Shown piece by piece: positions 15,717 through 23,637 of a stretch of DNA of 64,000 nucleotides (position 1 is the stretch's first letter; each line of letters begins with the position of its first letter). A model generated the notes under the pieces. It had not been told where the DNA came from. It saw only the letters and a list, made by a program, of their open reading frames with translations, and made no database searches. The position numbers and the translations under genes are program-made. The stretch covers positions 62,001 to 126,000 of the forward strand of contig CACYWG010000002.1 in the NCBI GenBank assembly GCA_902778115.1. The letters run 5' to 3'. This DNA comes from Oscillospiraceae bacterium. Its GTDB lineage: Bacteria; Bacillota; Clostridia; Oscillospirales; Oscillospiraceae.

Positions 15717-17597
15717 TCAGATGTAGTTGCCGATATCGCCGAGCACGGAGGCGGGCAGCCCGGCGTCCATCAGATCCTGCAGGATGCCCTGCAGCTTGCT
15801 GAAGTCCAGGCCGGAGGCCCAGGTCTCGGGATCCACGGCATCCGCCGGACGGCTGATGTCGAATTGTTCAACGCGGTAGGCGTCCATGCTCATGCCGGCC
15901 AGTTCCTTTTTGCCGGCATTGAGCGTCATCGTCACGCTGCTGCTGTCCTTCTTGACCTCGCCGCTGCAGACGCCGCTCAGGCTGCGCAGCAGATCCTCCA
16001 CGCCGTCAGGCATGGTTCCGATCTTTTCGACGAGGCGGTTGAGCATGTCCTTGTGGGGCGTCGCGCTGATCTCGTAGGTGAATCCGTTATTCGCGGCGGC
16101 TGCCTCCAGACTGATTTTGAACAGCCTCATGTCGTTCTTCGTCTCGTCGTCCTCGCTGCCGTAATACGTCTTGTAGTGCATATCGAAGCTGCCGGTGATC
16201 TCCTTGTTCAGGCTGAGCTTGCCGCCGCCGTCGAACACCACCGTCTTTTCGTTCCGGTAGCCTTCCCAGCTCTGGTCCGCGAACACTTCTGCATGGACGC
16301 CATAGTTGAGGCCCTTGAGCACCGCCGCGTAGCGGACCTCATAGAGCACTTCCTTGTCCTCGCGGAGCTTGATGTCACGGCCGACGATGCGTCCCTGTCC
16401 GTCGACGTAGACGGTCATCAGAACATTCCGGGTGATCTCCTTCGGATCCATTTCCTCGAGCTCGGCGCGTTTGCTCTCCATTTCATTGAGGATGCTGTCG
16501 TACTGCTGCTCGATCTCTGCCTCACTCATGCCCTGGCTCTTCAGAACGGCGAAGATCACCGTTTTGACCTCGGCGTCGTTCTGGGCCTTTTTCAGCACGT
16601 CCTTGGCGATCTTCAGCATCACCTTGCCGTCGATCTTGACCTCCAGCGCGGTGTACCGGCCGCTCAGGTCGCCGGCGCTGAGCTCTTGCGTGCCCTTTTC
16701 CACCTTGGTCAGATCGCCGATGACGATCTCGGAATAGCGGTCGATCAGCGTGGTGATCAGCTTCTCGTCCAGCAGCGTTTCGGCCAGCTCCTGCGCCGCG
16801 GCCTGATCCTCGGCATCCAGGCCGGAGGCATAGGCCATTTCCTCCGGATCGATCCGGACCGACTGGCCGGACAGTCTGGGCACGGTGAAGAAGACCTCGC
16901 CGGAGGCGGTGTCGAGCGCGAAATCGGCGTCGATGATGTCCTTGTCGTTCAGGAAGGCCGTCAGGCTGCCGCCGAGCAGCTCGTCCTGCGAGCCCATGGA
17001 GAGATAGAAGCCGAGATTATTCAGCCAGCTGAGGTCCATGCCGAGTTCGTCCTCGATCAGATCGGCGACCTCGTCGCTGAGGGCGCTCTCGTCAAAGCTG
17101 AGCTGGAGCTTTTCTTCCGCGAAGAAATCCTTGGTCCCGTCCCCGGCCTTCGCCGCCTCCTGATAGAGCGCGAAGATGCCCTCGCCCTCTTCCGCGGCGT
17201 CCAGCCCGCGCCGGACGTTGTTCTTTTCCACGCGCTGATAGTACTCCTCCGGGGAGGAGAAGGTCTTGGCAGCGAGGTTCGCCGCAAAGGCGCTGACCGC
17301 GTTCCAGCGGAAGATCGCCAGCGCTGCCGCAGCTGCGACGATCACAAGCAGAATGCCGAGGATCCAGCCCTTGGCCTTGCCTTTGGGCCTGTCCTTTTTC
17401 ACTTTCTTCGGCTTTTCCGGCTCCACGGGCGGCTCTGCAGGCGGCGTGGGCGGCTCCGTAAAGGAGGGCGTCTGCTCCGGAGCGCGTTCGGGCTCCGGTC
17501 TGGCTTCCTCCGGGGTAAAGATCTCGACAGGGGCGCCGCAGTTGCCGCAGAAGCGCTGGCCCTCCGCCATCTGTGCGCCGCATTTTGTACAGAACAT
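15717..17597 (-). CDS. zinc-ribbon, single-pass membrane protein with large outer domain
   Basis: 626 residues. An N-terminal zinc ribbon (MFCTKCGAQMAEGQRFCGNCG) is followed by a Pro/Glu-rich linker, a basic stretch, one transmembrane helix (about 97-117) and a domain of about 500 residues predicted outside the cell. That domain has repeated sheet-like stretches and many aromatic residues but no enzyme motif. It resembles clostridial zinc-ribbon membrane proteins of unknown function. The ATG follows GAGAGGAGAA. It is the first gene of the operon, directly before an ABC exporter ATPase (3-bp gap), which suggests a sensor, accessory or substrate-handling role. Confidence 0.78.
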   Translation of the reverse strand: MFCTKCGAQMAEGQRFCGNCGAPVEIFTPEEARPEPERAPEQTPSFTEPPTPPAEPPVEPEKPKKVKKDRPKGKAKGWILGILLVIVAAAAALAIFRWNAVSAFAANLAAKTFSSPEEYYQRVEKNNVRRGLDAAEEGEGIFALYQEAAKAGDGTKDFFAEEKLQLSFDESALSDEVADLIEDELGMDLSWLNNLGFYLSMGSQDELLGGSLTAFLNDKDIIDADFALDTASGEVFFTVPRLSGQSVRIDPEEMAYASGLDAEDQAAAQELAETLLDEKLITTLIDRYSEIVIGDLTKVEKGTQELSAGDLSGRYTALEVKIDGKVMLKIAKDVLKKAQNDAEVKTVIFAVLKSQGMSEAEIEQQYDSILNEMESKRAELEEMDPKEITRNVLMTVYVDGQGRIVGRDIKLREDKEVLYEVRYAAVLKGLNYGVHAEVFADQSWEGYRNEKTVVFDGGGKLSLNKEITGSFDMHYKTYYGSEDDETKNDMRLFKISLEAAAANNGFTYEISATPHKDMLNRLVEKIGTMPDGVEDLLRSLSGVCSGEVKKDSSSVTMTLNAGKKELAGMSMDAYRVEQFDISRPADAVDPETWASGLDFSKLQGILQDLMDAGLPASVLGDIGNYI

Positions 17598-17660
17598 ATG
17601 GATTCTCCTCTCGTTTTCATGCTTTTCCTTGCCTGTGTCCTGAGATGTTTCGATAAAAAA

Positions 17661-17689
17661 ATTATAGCACAGTCCGCCCCCTTGCACAA
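17661..17689 (-). promoter_or_regulatory. promoter for the zinc-ribbon/ABC operon
   Basis: Minus strand: -35 TTGTGC (17684-17689), 17-bp spacer, perfect -10 TATAAT (17661-17666). Confidence 0.6.
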
Positions 17690-17717
17690 GGAAGAATCTG
17701 TCCCGAGGCCGCGATTT

Positions 17718-18785
17718 TCACGGCCTTTTCCACAGGCGCAGCAGGCCGCGGTCGTTCAGCTGACGGAGCGTGACCAGCAGCAGCGGGAGCAGCAGCAGCC
17801 CCGGCACGCCGCAAAGCTTCCATCCGACATAGACCGCCAGCAGAGAGGACAGCGGATCCAGGCCGATCTGATCGCCCAGGAGCTTGGCCTGCAGGAGCTC
17901 GCGCATCAGGCTGATGCCCGCAAAGGAGATCGCCAGGCCGATCCCCAGGCGCATCTCGCCACGCAGCAGCGCCACCGCCGCCCAGGGCAGCAGCACCACG
18001 CCCACGCCGAACACCGGCAGCGCATCCACGACCGCCGTCAGCGCGGCGATCAGCATGGCGCCGCGCACCCGCAGGATCAGCAGCGCCGCCAGGAGCTCTA
18101 CAAAGGTGATGAGCATCAGCAGCAGCTGCGCCCGCAGCCAGCCGCCGAAGCTCTGCTTCAGGTCCTGGGAAACCAGTTCGAAATGCCGGAGCCATTCGGC
18201 CGGCAGCTGGGCCAGCAGGAAAGCCTTGACTTTGGGAAAGGAGGCCGAAAGGAAGAAGCTGCCCAGGCCGGCGGTAATCAGGAAGAGCAGCGCGTCCGGG
18301 CTGCGCTGCGCCGCGGCGGCAGCAGCGTCCAGCAATCTGCGGGAAAGGCCGGCGGGGACGGCGGTGAGCGCCCGGCCCACCGCGTCCAGGGCAAGCTCCA
18401 GGTAATCCGCGCCGCCCGGGATCTCCGCCGCCAGGCCCAACAGCCACTGCTCCAGTGCGGAAAGACGCTGTTCCCAGGCAGACAGCAGGCCGGGCAGCTC
18501 CGCCGCGAGCGCATTGAGCGCGGCAAAGCCCCGTGAGAGCAGCCGCGCCATCAGAAACAGCAGCAGCGCGAGCAGCCCCAGCGTGACGACGGCGGACGCC
18601 GCCGCTCGTGAAATATGCAGGCGCCGCAGCAGCCGCACAAGCGGCTCCATCAGCGCCGCGAACAGATAGGCCAGCAGAAAGGGCGCCAGCCCCGGCAGCA
18701 CGAAGCGCAGCGCCAGCCATGCGCCGCCCACCAGCGCGCCCGCACAGACCAGCCATTCCAGACAGCGCAGCGCCCGGTTTCGCAT
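17718..18785 (-). CDS. ytvI: AI-2E-family membrane protein, YtvI-like
   Basis: 355 residues with seven or eight hydrophobic segments: two to three at the N-terminus, a roughly 130-residue soluble insertion, then a C-terminal block with the conserved DALPVFGVGVVLLPWAAVALL and SLLAVYVGWKLCGVPGL. This is the AI-2E/PerM-like family; this subtype is annotated as sporulation integral membrane protein YtvI in Bacillota. The gene is preceded by a leader with its own promoter and a candidate attenuator. Its presence suggests, but does not prove, a spore-forming lineage. Confidence 0.82.
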   Translation of the reverse strand: MRNRALRCLEWLVCAGALVGGAWLALRFVLPGLAPFLLAYLFAALMEPLVRLLRRLHISRAAASAVVTLGLLALLLFLMARLLSRGFAALNALAAELPGLLSAWEQRLSALEQWLLGLAAEIPGGADYLELALDAVGRALTAVPAGLSRRLLDAAAAAAQRSPDALLFLITAGLGSFFLSASFPKVKAFLLAQLPAEWLRHFELVSQDLKQSFGGWLRAQLLLMLITFVELLAALLILRVRGAMLIAALTAVVDALPVFGVGVVLLPWAAVALLRGEMRLGIGLAISFAGISLMRELLQAKLLGDQIGLDPLSSLLAVYVGWKLCGVPGLLLLPLLLVTLRQLNDRGLLRLWKRP

Positions 18786-18860
18786 CAGCCCGCCCCCCTT
18801 TTCCGATCAAAAACTGAGATATGGAAAAGTCTGCCCAGCGGCGGGCAAAAATATCAATAT

Positions 18861-18966
18861 AAAAAAAGATGGCGGACTGATCAACAGTCCGCCCAAGGGA
18901 ATTGTGGGATAAAGATATGAGCCGCGTCCTTCCGCTCGGATTTGAAGGACCCATTGGATAAGCTGT
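18861..18966 (-). promoter_or_regulatory. structured leader with terminator upstream of ytvI
   Basis: On the minus strand, about 105 nt run from the promoter to a perfect 9-bp hairpin (18885-18893/18871-18879) followed by a T-run (18868-18861); ytvI starts 76 bp further on. Before the terminator is another hairpin, GTCCTTC (18940-18934)/GAAGGAC (18922-18928), with a loop AAATCCGAGCG. The arrangement is that of an attenuator or riboswitch. It is not a T-box or any class I could recognise. This region and the promoter fill the 304-bp gap between ytvI and the DUF378 gene. Confidence 0.55.
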
Positions 18967-18972
18967 GCCTAT

Positions 18973-19001
18973 ACGATAGCGCATTTTTTTCATCTTGTAA
19001 A
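18973..19001 (-). promoter_or_regulatory. promoter for the ytvI leader
   Basis: Minus strand: -35 TTTACA (18996-19001), 17-bp spacer, -10 TATCGT (18973-18978). Confidence 0.55.
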
Positions 19002-19089
19002 GAGCGAAGGAGCACCTGTTTTGTCGAATGAATATTTTTTAAAAATCCGGCCACAATAGTTCCGAATCCATATGAGAGGAGTCTGGAAC

Positions 19090-19302
19090 ATGATCATGGA
19101 TCGTATCGCACTTGTCCTTGCCATCATCGGCGGCATCAACTGGGGCAGCATCGGGCTGTTCCGCTTCGACCTCGTCGCATGGCTCTTCGGCGGCCAGACC
19201 GCGACCGTCAGCCGTGTGATCTACACGCTGGTGGGTCTGGCTGCCCTGTGGTGCATCTCTCTGTTGTTTCGCAGCGATGCCATCACCGACGACGAGATTT
19301 AA
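19090..19302 (+). CDS. DUF378 small membrane protein
   Basis: 70 residues starting MIMDRIALVLAIIGGINWGS and containing IGLFRFDLVAWLFG, the hallmark of DUF378. Two transmembrane helices (about 5-27 and 40-58) flank a short loop. GAGAGGAG lies 8 bases before the ATG at 19090; an in-frame ATG at 19096 is a less likely start. The function is unknown. It is monocistronic with its own terminator. Confidence 0.88.
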   Translation: MIMDRIALVLAIIGGINWGSIGLFRFDLVAWLFGGQTATVSRVIYTLVGLAALWCISLLFRSDAITDDEI

Positions 19303-19341
19303 AAAATAGGGAGAAGGCACAAAGCCTTCTCCTTATTTTTT
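19301..19341. terminator. bidirectional terminator
   Basis: 18-bp stem with one wobble pair (19301-19318/19324-19341), A-run on one side and T-run on the other, between the convergent DUF378 gene and bioY. Confidence 0.88.
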
Positions 19342-19888
19342 ATGCTTTTGCCTCATCCAGCTTCAGCAGCGGCTTCACCCGGGCCGACAGCAGCAGCGCC
19401 AGCACCAGCTTGAGCCCATCCGGCAGCAGGAAGGGCAGCACGCACCAGGACAGCGCCGTCATCACCGACAGCGGGCCGTTGGCGCGGCTGTAGACCTCGA
19501 TGAACCACAGCGTCCCGAAGGCATAGCAGAGGGCCAGTCCCAGCAGCAGCGCGGCCACGCGCAGCCAGAGCGAGCGGCCCAGGCGCTCAAACAGCCAGTA
19601 GACCAGCCCCGTCAGCAGAAAGCCCAGCAGATAGCCGCCGGTCGAGCCGAGCAGAATGCCGAGGCCGCCCGTAAAGCCGGCGAACACCGGCACGCCCACC
19701 GCGCCGAGCAGCAGGTAGACCGCAACGGCGATCGTGCCGCGCGCGCCGCCCAGCAGCTCCAGTGCGCAGAACACCGCGAAGGTCTGCAGCGTAAAGGGGA
19801 CCACGGTCTGGATGGAAATCCAGGAGCAGACGGCGATCAGCACCGCCATTAGAGCCATATAGCAAAGGTCTTTGGTGCGAAAATTCAA
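19340..19888 (-). CDS. bioY: BioY biotin transporter (ECF S component)
   Basis: 182 residues with about six hydrophobic segments and the BioY signatures LGGARGTIAVAVYLLLGAVGVPVF and TGGYLLGFLLTG. BioY binds biotin in the membrane and works with the shared ECF ATPases and EcfT encoded elsewhere. The start appears to be TTG: GAAGGA lies 9 bases upstream and the reading begins (M)NFRTKDLCYMALMAVLIA. This TTG overlaps the TGA of the DUF1284 gene (TTGA), indicating translational coupling. No BirA operator palindrome was recognised nearby. Confidence 0.88.
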   Translation of the reverse strand: MNFRTKDLCYMALMAVLIAVCSWISIQTVVPFTLQTFAVFCALELLGGARGTIAVAVYLLLGAVGVPVFAGFTGGLGILLGSTGGYLLGFLLTGLVYWLFERLGRSLWLRVAALLLGLALCYAFGTLWFIEVYSRANGPLSVMTALSWCVLPFLLPDGLKLVLALLLSARVKPLLKLDEAKA

Positions 19889-20280
19889 GTGTTTTGTCCT
19901 TCTTTCCTCTCGCCGGTGAGGCTGGCACAGAGCGGATACCACTCGCAGTCGCCGCAGATCTCAGCCAGACGATGTTTTTCCAATATCTCAGCGCGCACGC
20001 GCTCTTCCAGCGCGGCCGCCCGGTAGCTTTTCCCCGGCTCCAGGCCGAGCAGCCGCCTCACGGCGGCGTCATAGCGCGAGACCTTGTCCTGCGAGACGCA
20101 GCTTTCGCCCCGGCGGTGCGGGCAGGCCGCGCAGATGTCGTCCGCGCCTTCGGTCAGCGTGAAGCCGCCCTCCGCGGCAAGGCGCCGCTTTTGGGCGGCT
20201 ATGTTGGCCGTGAAGGCGTCGCTGTAGCCCTCGCCGATGAAGTTCGGCAGGCAGAGCAGATGATGGGCACGCAGCTTCAT
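19885..20280 (-). CDS. DUF1284 protein
   Basis: 131 residues. It opens MKLRAHHLLCLPNFIGEGYS, typical of DUF1284, with clustered cysteines (CAACPHRRGESC near residue 48 and CGDCEWYPLC near residue 112) that could bind a metal or iron-sulfur cluster. It is cytoplasmic, function unknown. It overlaps the preceding DUF1294 gene (ATGA) and the following bioY (TTGA), so it is embedded in the operon. Confidence 0.85.
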   Translation of the reverse strand: MKLRAHHLLCLPNFIGEGYSDAFTANIAAQKRRLAAEGGFTLTEGADDICAACPHRRGESCVSQDKVSRYDAAVRRLLGLEPGKSYRAAALEERVRAEILEKHRLAEICGDCEWYPLCASLTGERKEGQNT

Positions 20281-20588
20281 ACGCCGCCTCCTCTCCCAAA
20301 GAGCCAGAAGCACAGCGCCAGCTGCAGCAGCGCGAGGATCGGGAAGCCCCAGGCAAAGGTCCAGTGCTTGGTCTTGTGCCGGAACGTGCGCATTCCGAGC
20401 ACGCCGCCGAGCGCGCCGCCCAGCAGAGCCAGCAGAAACAGCGTTTTCTCCGGCACACGCCAGGCGCCCATCTTCGCGCGGCGCTTGTCCACGCCCATCA
20501 CGGCGAAAAGCACCAGACTCATCAGCGCCAGCCACAGCGGCAGCAGCCGCCGCGGATCGCCGGCAAACACATCGATGATCCCGCTCAT
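20277..20588 (-). CDS. DUF1294 membrane protein
   Basis: 103 residues with three hydrophobic segments (about 14-32, 48-65 and 78-98) and the family motifs GVDKRRAKMGAWRVPEKTL and RTFRHKTKHWTF. DUF1294 proteins are small membrane proteins of unknown function. It overlaps the metallophosphoesterase gene by 4 bp upstream and the DUF1284 gene by 4 bp downstream. Confidence 0.88.
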   Translation of the reverse strand: MSGIIDVFAGDPRRLLPLWLALMSLVLFAVMGVDKRRAKMGAWRVPEKTLFLLALLGGALGGVLGMRTFRHKTKHWTFAWGFPILALLQLALCFWLFGRGGGV

Positions 20589-21679
20589 AGCAGTTCTCCG
20601 TAATACCAGCCGGACGTGCCCTTGTGCTTGACAAAGTAGCCGCGGCTCGTCTCCTCCACCACGCTCACCGCGTCGCCCGGCTCCAGCGGCAGCACATAGT
20701 CCGTGCAGTCGTTGCAGTCGGTGAATTCCTCGTCGGTAAAGAGGTATCTGGTCAGGATATCCATCTCGTAGCCGGTGCGGACATGGCGGCAGCGGGAGAA
20801 TTCCTCGCCGCGCCGCAGCACCTGCACCCTGCTGTCGCCCCAGCGGATATAATAGGAGCGCTCCCCCGCCGCCTGCGCGGATTTCACCGTGCGCACCGGG
20901 AAGGGATCATAGGCGACGAGGCCGAAGTCCTCGCTGCCCTCGTACGGGATGACGAGGGCGTTGAGCTGCCCGTCGTCCTTGAGCACGCAGCCGCCGTCGA
21001 TGGAGACGATGCGGCTGTCGCGGTCGATGATCGGATTGGCGCAGACGATATCGCTGCCGTAGAGCACCACCGGCCAGTGGCCCACGATCACCCATTTGTC
21101 AAAGCGCCAGCCTTGATTCATAAACGCATCGCAGCGCGTCAGCTCGTCGGCCGTATGCGCGCGCAGGGGCTTTCCGGGACGGACGGCGGCGTGCGCAAAG
21201 ATATAGTGATCGGTTTCGATGGCGTGCGGCAGGCTCTCCAGAAAGGCCCATTCGGCCGCGAAGCGCCGCCGCAGCAGCTGCTTGACCGCGCCGAAATCCT
21301 CCAGATCAAAGGGATCGACGCCGGCGGCGTTGCACATCTCCCACAGCAGCCCGACCTTTTTGTACAGGATGTAATGGACGATATGCTCGTCGGCCTCCTC
21401 GGGATAGAGGAAAATGTCATTCCAGCTGTCGCAGTTGCCCAGCAGCAGATGACAGTTGCCGCGCCGCGTCAGATCCATCAAAAAATGCAGGGTGTTCAGG
21501 CTCTCCGGGCCTTTTTCAAGGAAATCCCCGTCGACGATCAGCTCGTCGTCCGCGCCGAAGGCCGCCTTTTCCAGCACTCCGCGCAGATAGGGCAGATTCC
21601 CGTGGATGTCCGAGACGACCAGGATGCGCCGCCCGGCCGGAATGCGCAGGCGCTGCACGCGGGCCGGATAATCATACAT
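20585..21679 (-). CDS. metallophosphoesterase with C-terminal extension
   Basis: 364 residues. The calcineurin-like phosphoesterase core (about 15-250) shows SDIHGN, VDGDFLEKG (D-G-D-x-x-x-x-G), LGNCDSW (GNxD in place of GNHD), AHAAV and VGHWP. The roughly 110-residue C-terminal part (YYIRWGDSR.. VLPLEPGDAVSVVEET..GYFVKHKGTSGWYYGELL) looks like a small SH3-like domain. It is a cytoplasmic phosphatase of unknown substrate; related proteins act on serine/threonine phosphate or dinucleotides. It starts inside the end of the phosphatase-GNAT gene (8-bp overlap). Confidence 0.85.
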   Translation of the reverse strand: MYDYPARVQRLRIPAGRRILVVSDIHGNLPYLRGVLEKAAFGADDELIVDGDFLEKGPESLNTLHFLMDLTRRGNCHLLLGNCDSWNDIFLYPEEADEHIVHYILYKKVGLLWEMCNAAGVDPFDLEDFGAVKQLLRRRFAAEWAFLESLPHAIETDHYIFAHAAVRPGKPLRAHTADELTRCDAFMNQGWRFDKWVIVGHWPVVLYGSDIVCANPIIDRDSRIVSIDGGCVLKDDGQLNALVIPYEGSEDFGLVAYDPFPVRTVKSAQAAGERSYYIRWGDSRVQVLRRGEEFSRCRHVRTGYEMDILTRYLFTDEEFTDCNDCTDYVLPLEPGDAVSVVEETSRGYFVKHKGTSGWYYGELL

Positions 21680-22799
21680 AGCCCGCACCCCCGATCTTCT
21701 TCTCGAGCATCCAGACCCGGCCGAAGCGCCCCTGCTCCGAGCCGATTTTTTCAAAGCCCCAGTGGCGGTAAAAGGCCATGGCCGCGCGGTTGTCCTCCGC
21801 CGCGTACAGGCGCAGCGAGCGCCGCCCGAGGCTGCGGTAGTGCATGATGACCCGCCCCAGCAGCTGGATGCCCATGCCCTGGCGCCGGAATTCCGGCCGC
21901 AGATAGATGAGGCTCAGCCAGCCGTAGCCCTCCTTTTCGCCGCGCTTGGTGTCCATGTCCACAAGGCCCACCGGCTCGTCCTCCGCCAGGATGCGCAGCA
22001 CCGCGCCGGGATCGGCCCGCCGATGCTCGGCGGCAGCGAGCAGATAGCTCTCCGGCGAGAAGCCGCGGGTCGTGCCGTGCGCCGCGCGCCAGGCGTCCTC
22101 GTAGCAGGCGGTGTAAAAGGCCGCCTCTTTGACCGGGTCGATGGCCTCGGCCCGGAGGTCGGGTGTCTGCTCCCAGACCGGGATGTTCAAAACCTTGAGA
22201 TGTTCACAGTCGCCGATATATTCCGGCGTGAACACACCGTTTTCAAACTGAAGGCAGGAGATCGCCGTGTTGCCGCCGAGCGGCAGGCTGTCCGGGTCGC
22301 CGGGGCGGACGCCCAGCATTTTGGCCAGCAGGCAGCGGATCGTGACCCCGTGGCTGACCACGGCGACGGATTTTCCCTTGTTGTCGCGCAGGATCTCCTC
22401 GATCGCGGGCCAGGCGCGCGCCGTCACCTCGGCGTAGCCCTCCGCGCCCTCCTCTTTCCAGCCGTCCTCCCGCTGCAGGAAGCGCTTGATCTCGCCCGGC
22501 GCGTCGTGCTTCAGATCGCCGAAAAAGCGGCCCTCCCAGGGGCCCATGTTGATTTCCCGCAGGCGCGCATCGATGCGCAGCGGCAGCGGATGATATTTCT
22601 GCAGCGCCTCGGCGGTGTGGATCGCGCGGCTGAGGTCGCTGACGTAGATCGCGTCGAGCGGCGTATCCTTCATCCGCTCGCCCAGCAGTTCCGCCTGGCG
22701 CAGGCCGAGCGCGGTGGCCTCGCCGTCCCAGTGGCCCTGCATCATACGATATAGATTGCCTTCCGCCTGCACGTGGCGGATCAAATAAATTTTCGTCAT
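21672..22799 (-). CDS. histidine phosphatase fused to GNAT acetyltransferase
   Basis: 375 residues. Residues 1-205 form a histidine phosphatase (phosphoglycerate mutase-like) domain: LIRHVQAEGN with the catalytic His (Val replaces the usual Gly of RHG), the acid region REINMGPWEG, and VVSHGVTIRCL. Residues about 215-370 are a GNAT domain with IYLRPEFRRQGMGIQLLGRV (acetyl-CoA loop RRQGMG) and NRAAMAFYRHWGF. The fusion could couple two steps on one metabolite or act on two substrates; neither is known. The ribosome binding site is weak (GGGTG). It heads a five-gene overlapping operon. Confidence 0.85.
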   Translation of the reverse strand: MTKIYLIRHVQAEGNLYRMMQGHWDGEATALGLRQAELLGERMKDTPLDAIYVSDLSRAIHTAEALQKYHPLPLRIDARLREINMGPWEGRFFGDLKHDAPGEIKRFLQREDGWKEEGAEGYAEVTARAWPAIEEILRDNKGKSVAVVSHGVTIRCLLAKMLGVRPGDPDSLPLGGNTAISCLQFENGVFTPEYIGDCEHLKVLNIPVWEQTPDLRAEAIDPVKEAAFYTACYEDAWRAAHGTTRGFSPESYLLAAAEHRRADPGAVLRILAEDEPVGLVDMDTKRGEKEGYGWLSLIYLRPEFRRQGMGIQLLGRVIMHYRSLGRRSLRLYAAEDNRAAMAFYRHWGFEKIGSEQGRFGRVWMLEKKIGGAGYV

Positions 22800-22814
22800 T
22801 GTGACACCCGAATC

Positions 22815-22843
22815 TTGACCGAAAGGCCGGGATGAAGTATAAT
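22815..22843 (+). promoter_or_regulatory. promoter for the PurN-like gene
   Basis: -35 TTGACC (22815-22820), 17-bp spacer, perfect -10 TATAAT (22838-22843). Confidence 0.75.
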
Positions 22844-22890
22844 TGGCTATTATAAAAGGGAAAACCGCTCTCTGTCGGGTCGATGACCCT

Positions 22891-22919
22891 ATTATAGCGT
22901 GCCTGGCCGTTTTGTACAA
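22891..22919 (-). promoter_or_regulatory. promoter for the phosphatase-GNAT operon
   Basis: Minus strand: -35 TTGTAC (22914-22919), 17-bp spacer, -10 TATAAT (22891-22896). It faces the plus-strand promoter at 22815, so the two 5' leaders would overlap by about 35 nt. Confidence 0.7.
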
Positions 22920-22942
22920 GTCCAAAAAGAGGGGTGTATGCC

Positions 22943-23584
22943 ATGCCGCAGGATGCGGGAAACAGGAGAAAGGTGCGGGCCGCGGCGCTTGTCGCGGGCG
23001 ACGGCGCCATGCTCCAGGCCATCCTGGACTCCATGTATTTCAAAGAGCTGCCGAATTTCGAGCTGGTGGCTGTGATCTCGCCGGAAAAGGGCGTGTACGC
23101 GATGCAGCGCGCGCTCAATGCGGGCGTGCCGGCCTATGTGGTCGACCCGGAGCTCTTCCCCACCATGACCAGCCACAGCATGGCCGTGGCCAACAAGCTG
23201 CGCGACATGGACATCGAGCTGGTGATCCTCGCCGGCTATGATCTGCCCCTCGGCGTGATCCCCTATCAGTTCAAAAACGCCATCATCGGCACCTATCCCG
23301 CCCTTTACCCCGCCTTTGAGGACGAGGAGGGCGACATCCAGCGCGCCGTGCTCGAGCGCGGCGTCAAGGTCACCGGCGCCACCGCCTATTTCTGCGATCA
23401 GGACGGCCGCGTGGGCGGCATCATCCTGCAGAAGGCTGTGGACGTGCTGCCGGGCGACGATCCGGAGTCGCTGCGCCGCCGCGTGACCGAGGAGGCCGAA
23501 TGGAAGATCCTCAGCCAGGCCGTCGCGCTCTACTGCGCCGGCAAGCTGAAGATCCACGGCAAGCGCGTCGTCATCGATAACTGA
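22943..23584 (+). CDS. PurN-like formyltransferase-fold protein, degenerate active site
   Basis: 213 residues; the ATG at 22943 lies 8 bases after AGAGGGG. The fold resembles glycinamide ribonucleotide formyltransferase (GDGAMLQAILDS, VILAGYDLPLGVIPYQF, GATAYFCDQDGRVGGIILQ). However, the catalytic NIHPxLLP motif reads GTYPALYP, so both the Asn and the His are lost, and the following conserved histidines are absent (FEDEEGDIQ). It is therefore unlikely to be the cell's main PurN. It may act on a different substrate or have a regulatory role. No purine biosynthesis genes are adjacent. Confidence 0.75.
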   Translation: MPQDAGNRRKVRAAALVAGDGAMLQAILDSMYFKELPNFELVAVISPEKGVYAMQRALNAGVPAYVVDPELFPTMTSHSMAVANKLRDMDIELVILAGYDLPLGVIPYQFKNAIIGTYPALYPAFEDEEGDIQRAVLERGVKVTGATAYFCDQDGRVGGIILQKAVDVLPGDDPESLRRRVTEEAEWKILSQAVALYCAGKLKIHGKRVVIDN

Positions 23585-23595
23585 ACATAAAACGC

Positions 23596-23630
23596 AAAAA
23601 GCCCTTCGTCTTTGGACGAAGGGCTTTTTC
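23596..23630. terminator. bidirectional terminator
   Basis: Perfect 15-bp stem (23596-23610/23615-23629) with A-run and T-run, between the convergent PurN-like gene and trkH. Confidence 0.92.
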
Positions 23631-23637
23631 TGTCCGT

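Noticed and set aside
15153..18536. An 1127-codon open frame on the plus strand across the ABC operon and ytvI.
   Set aside because: It runs antisense to genes with clear motifs (ABC ATPase, YtvI) and has His/Gln/Arg-rich composition typical of opposite-strand frames in GC-rich DNA. There is no ribosome binding site.
18901..18966. A tRNA-like T-arm sequence (TTCAAATCC) in the ytvI leader.
   Set aside because: The flanking bases do not form a T-stem and no acceptor or anticodon arms are present.
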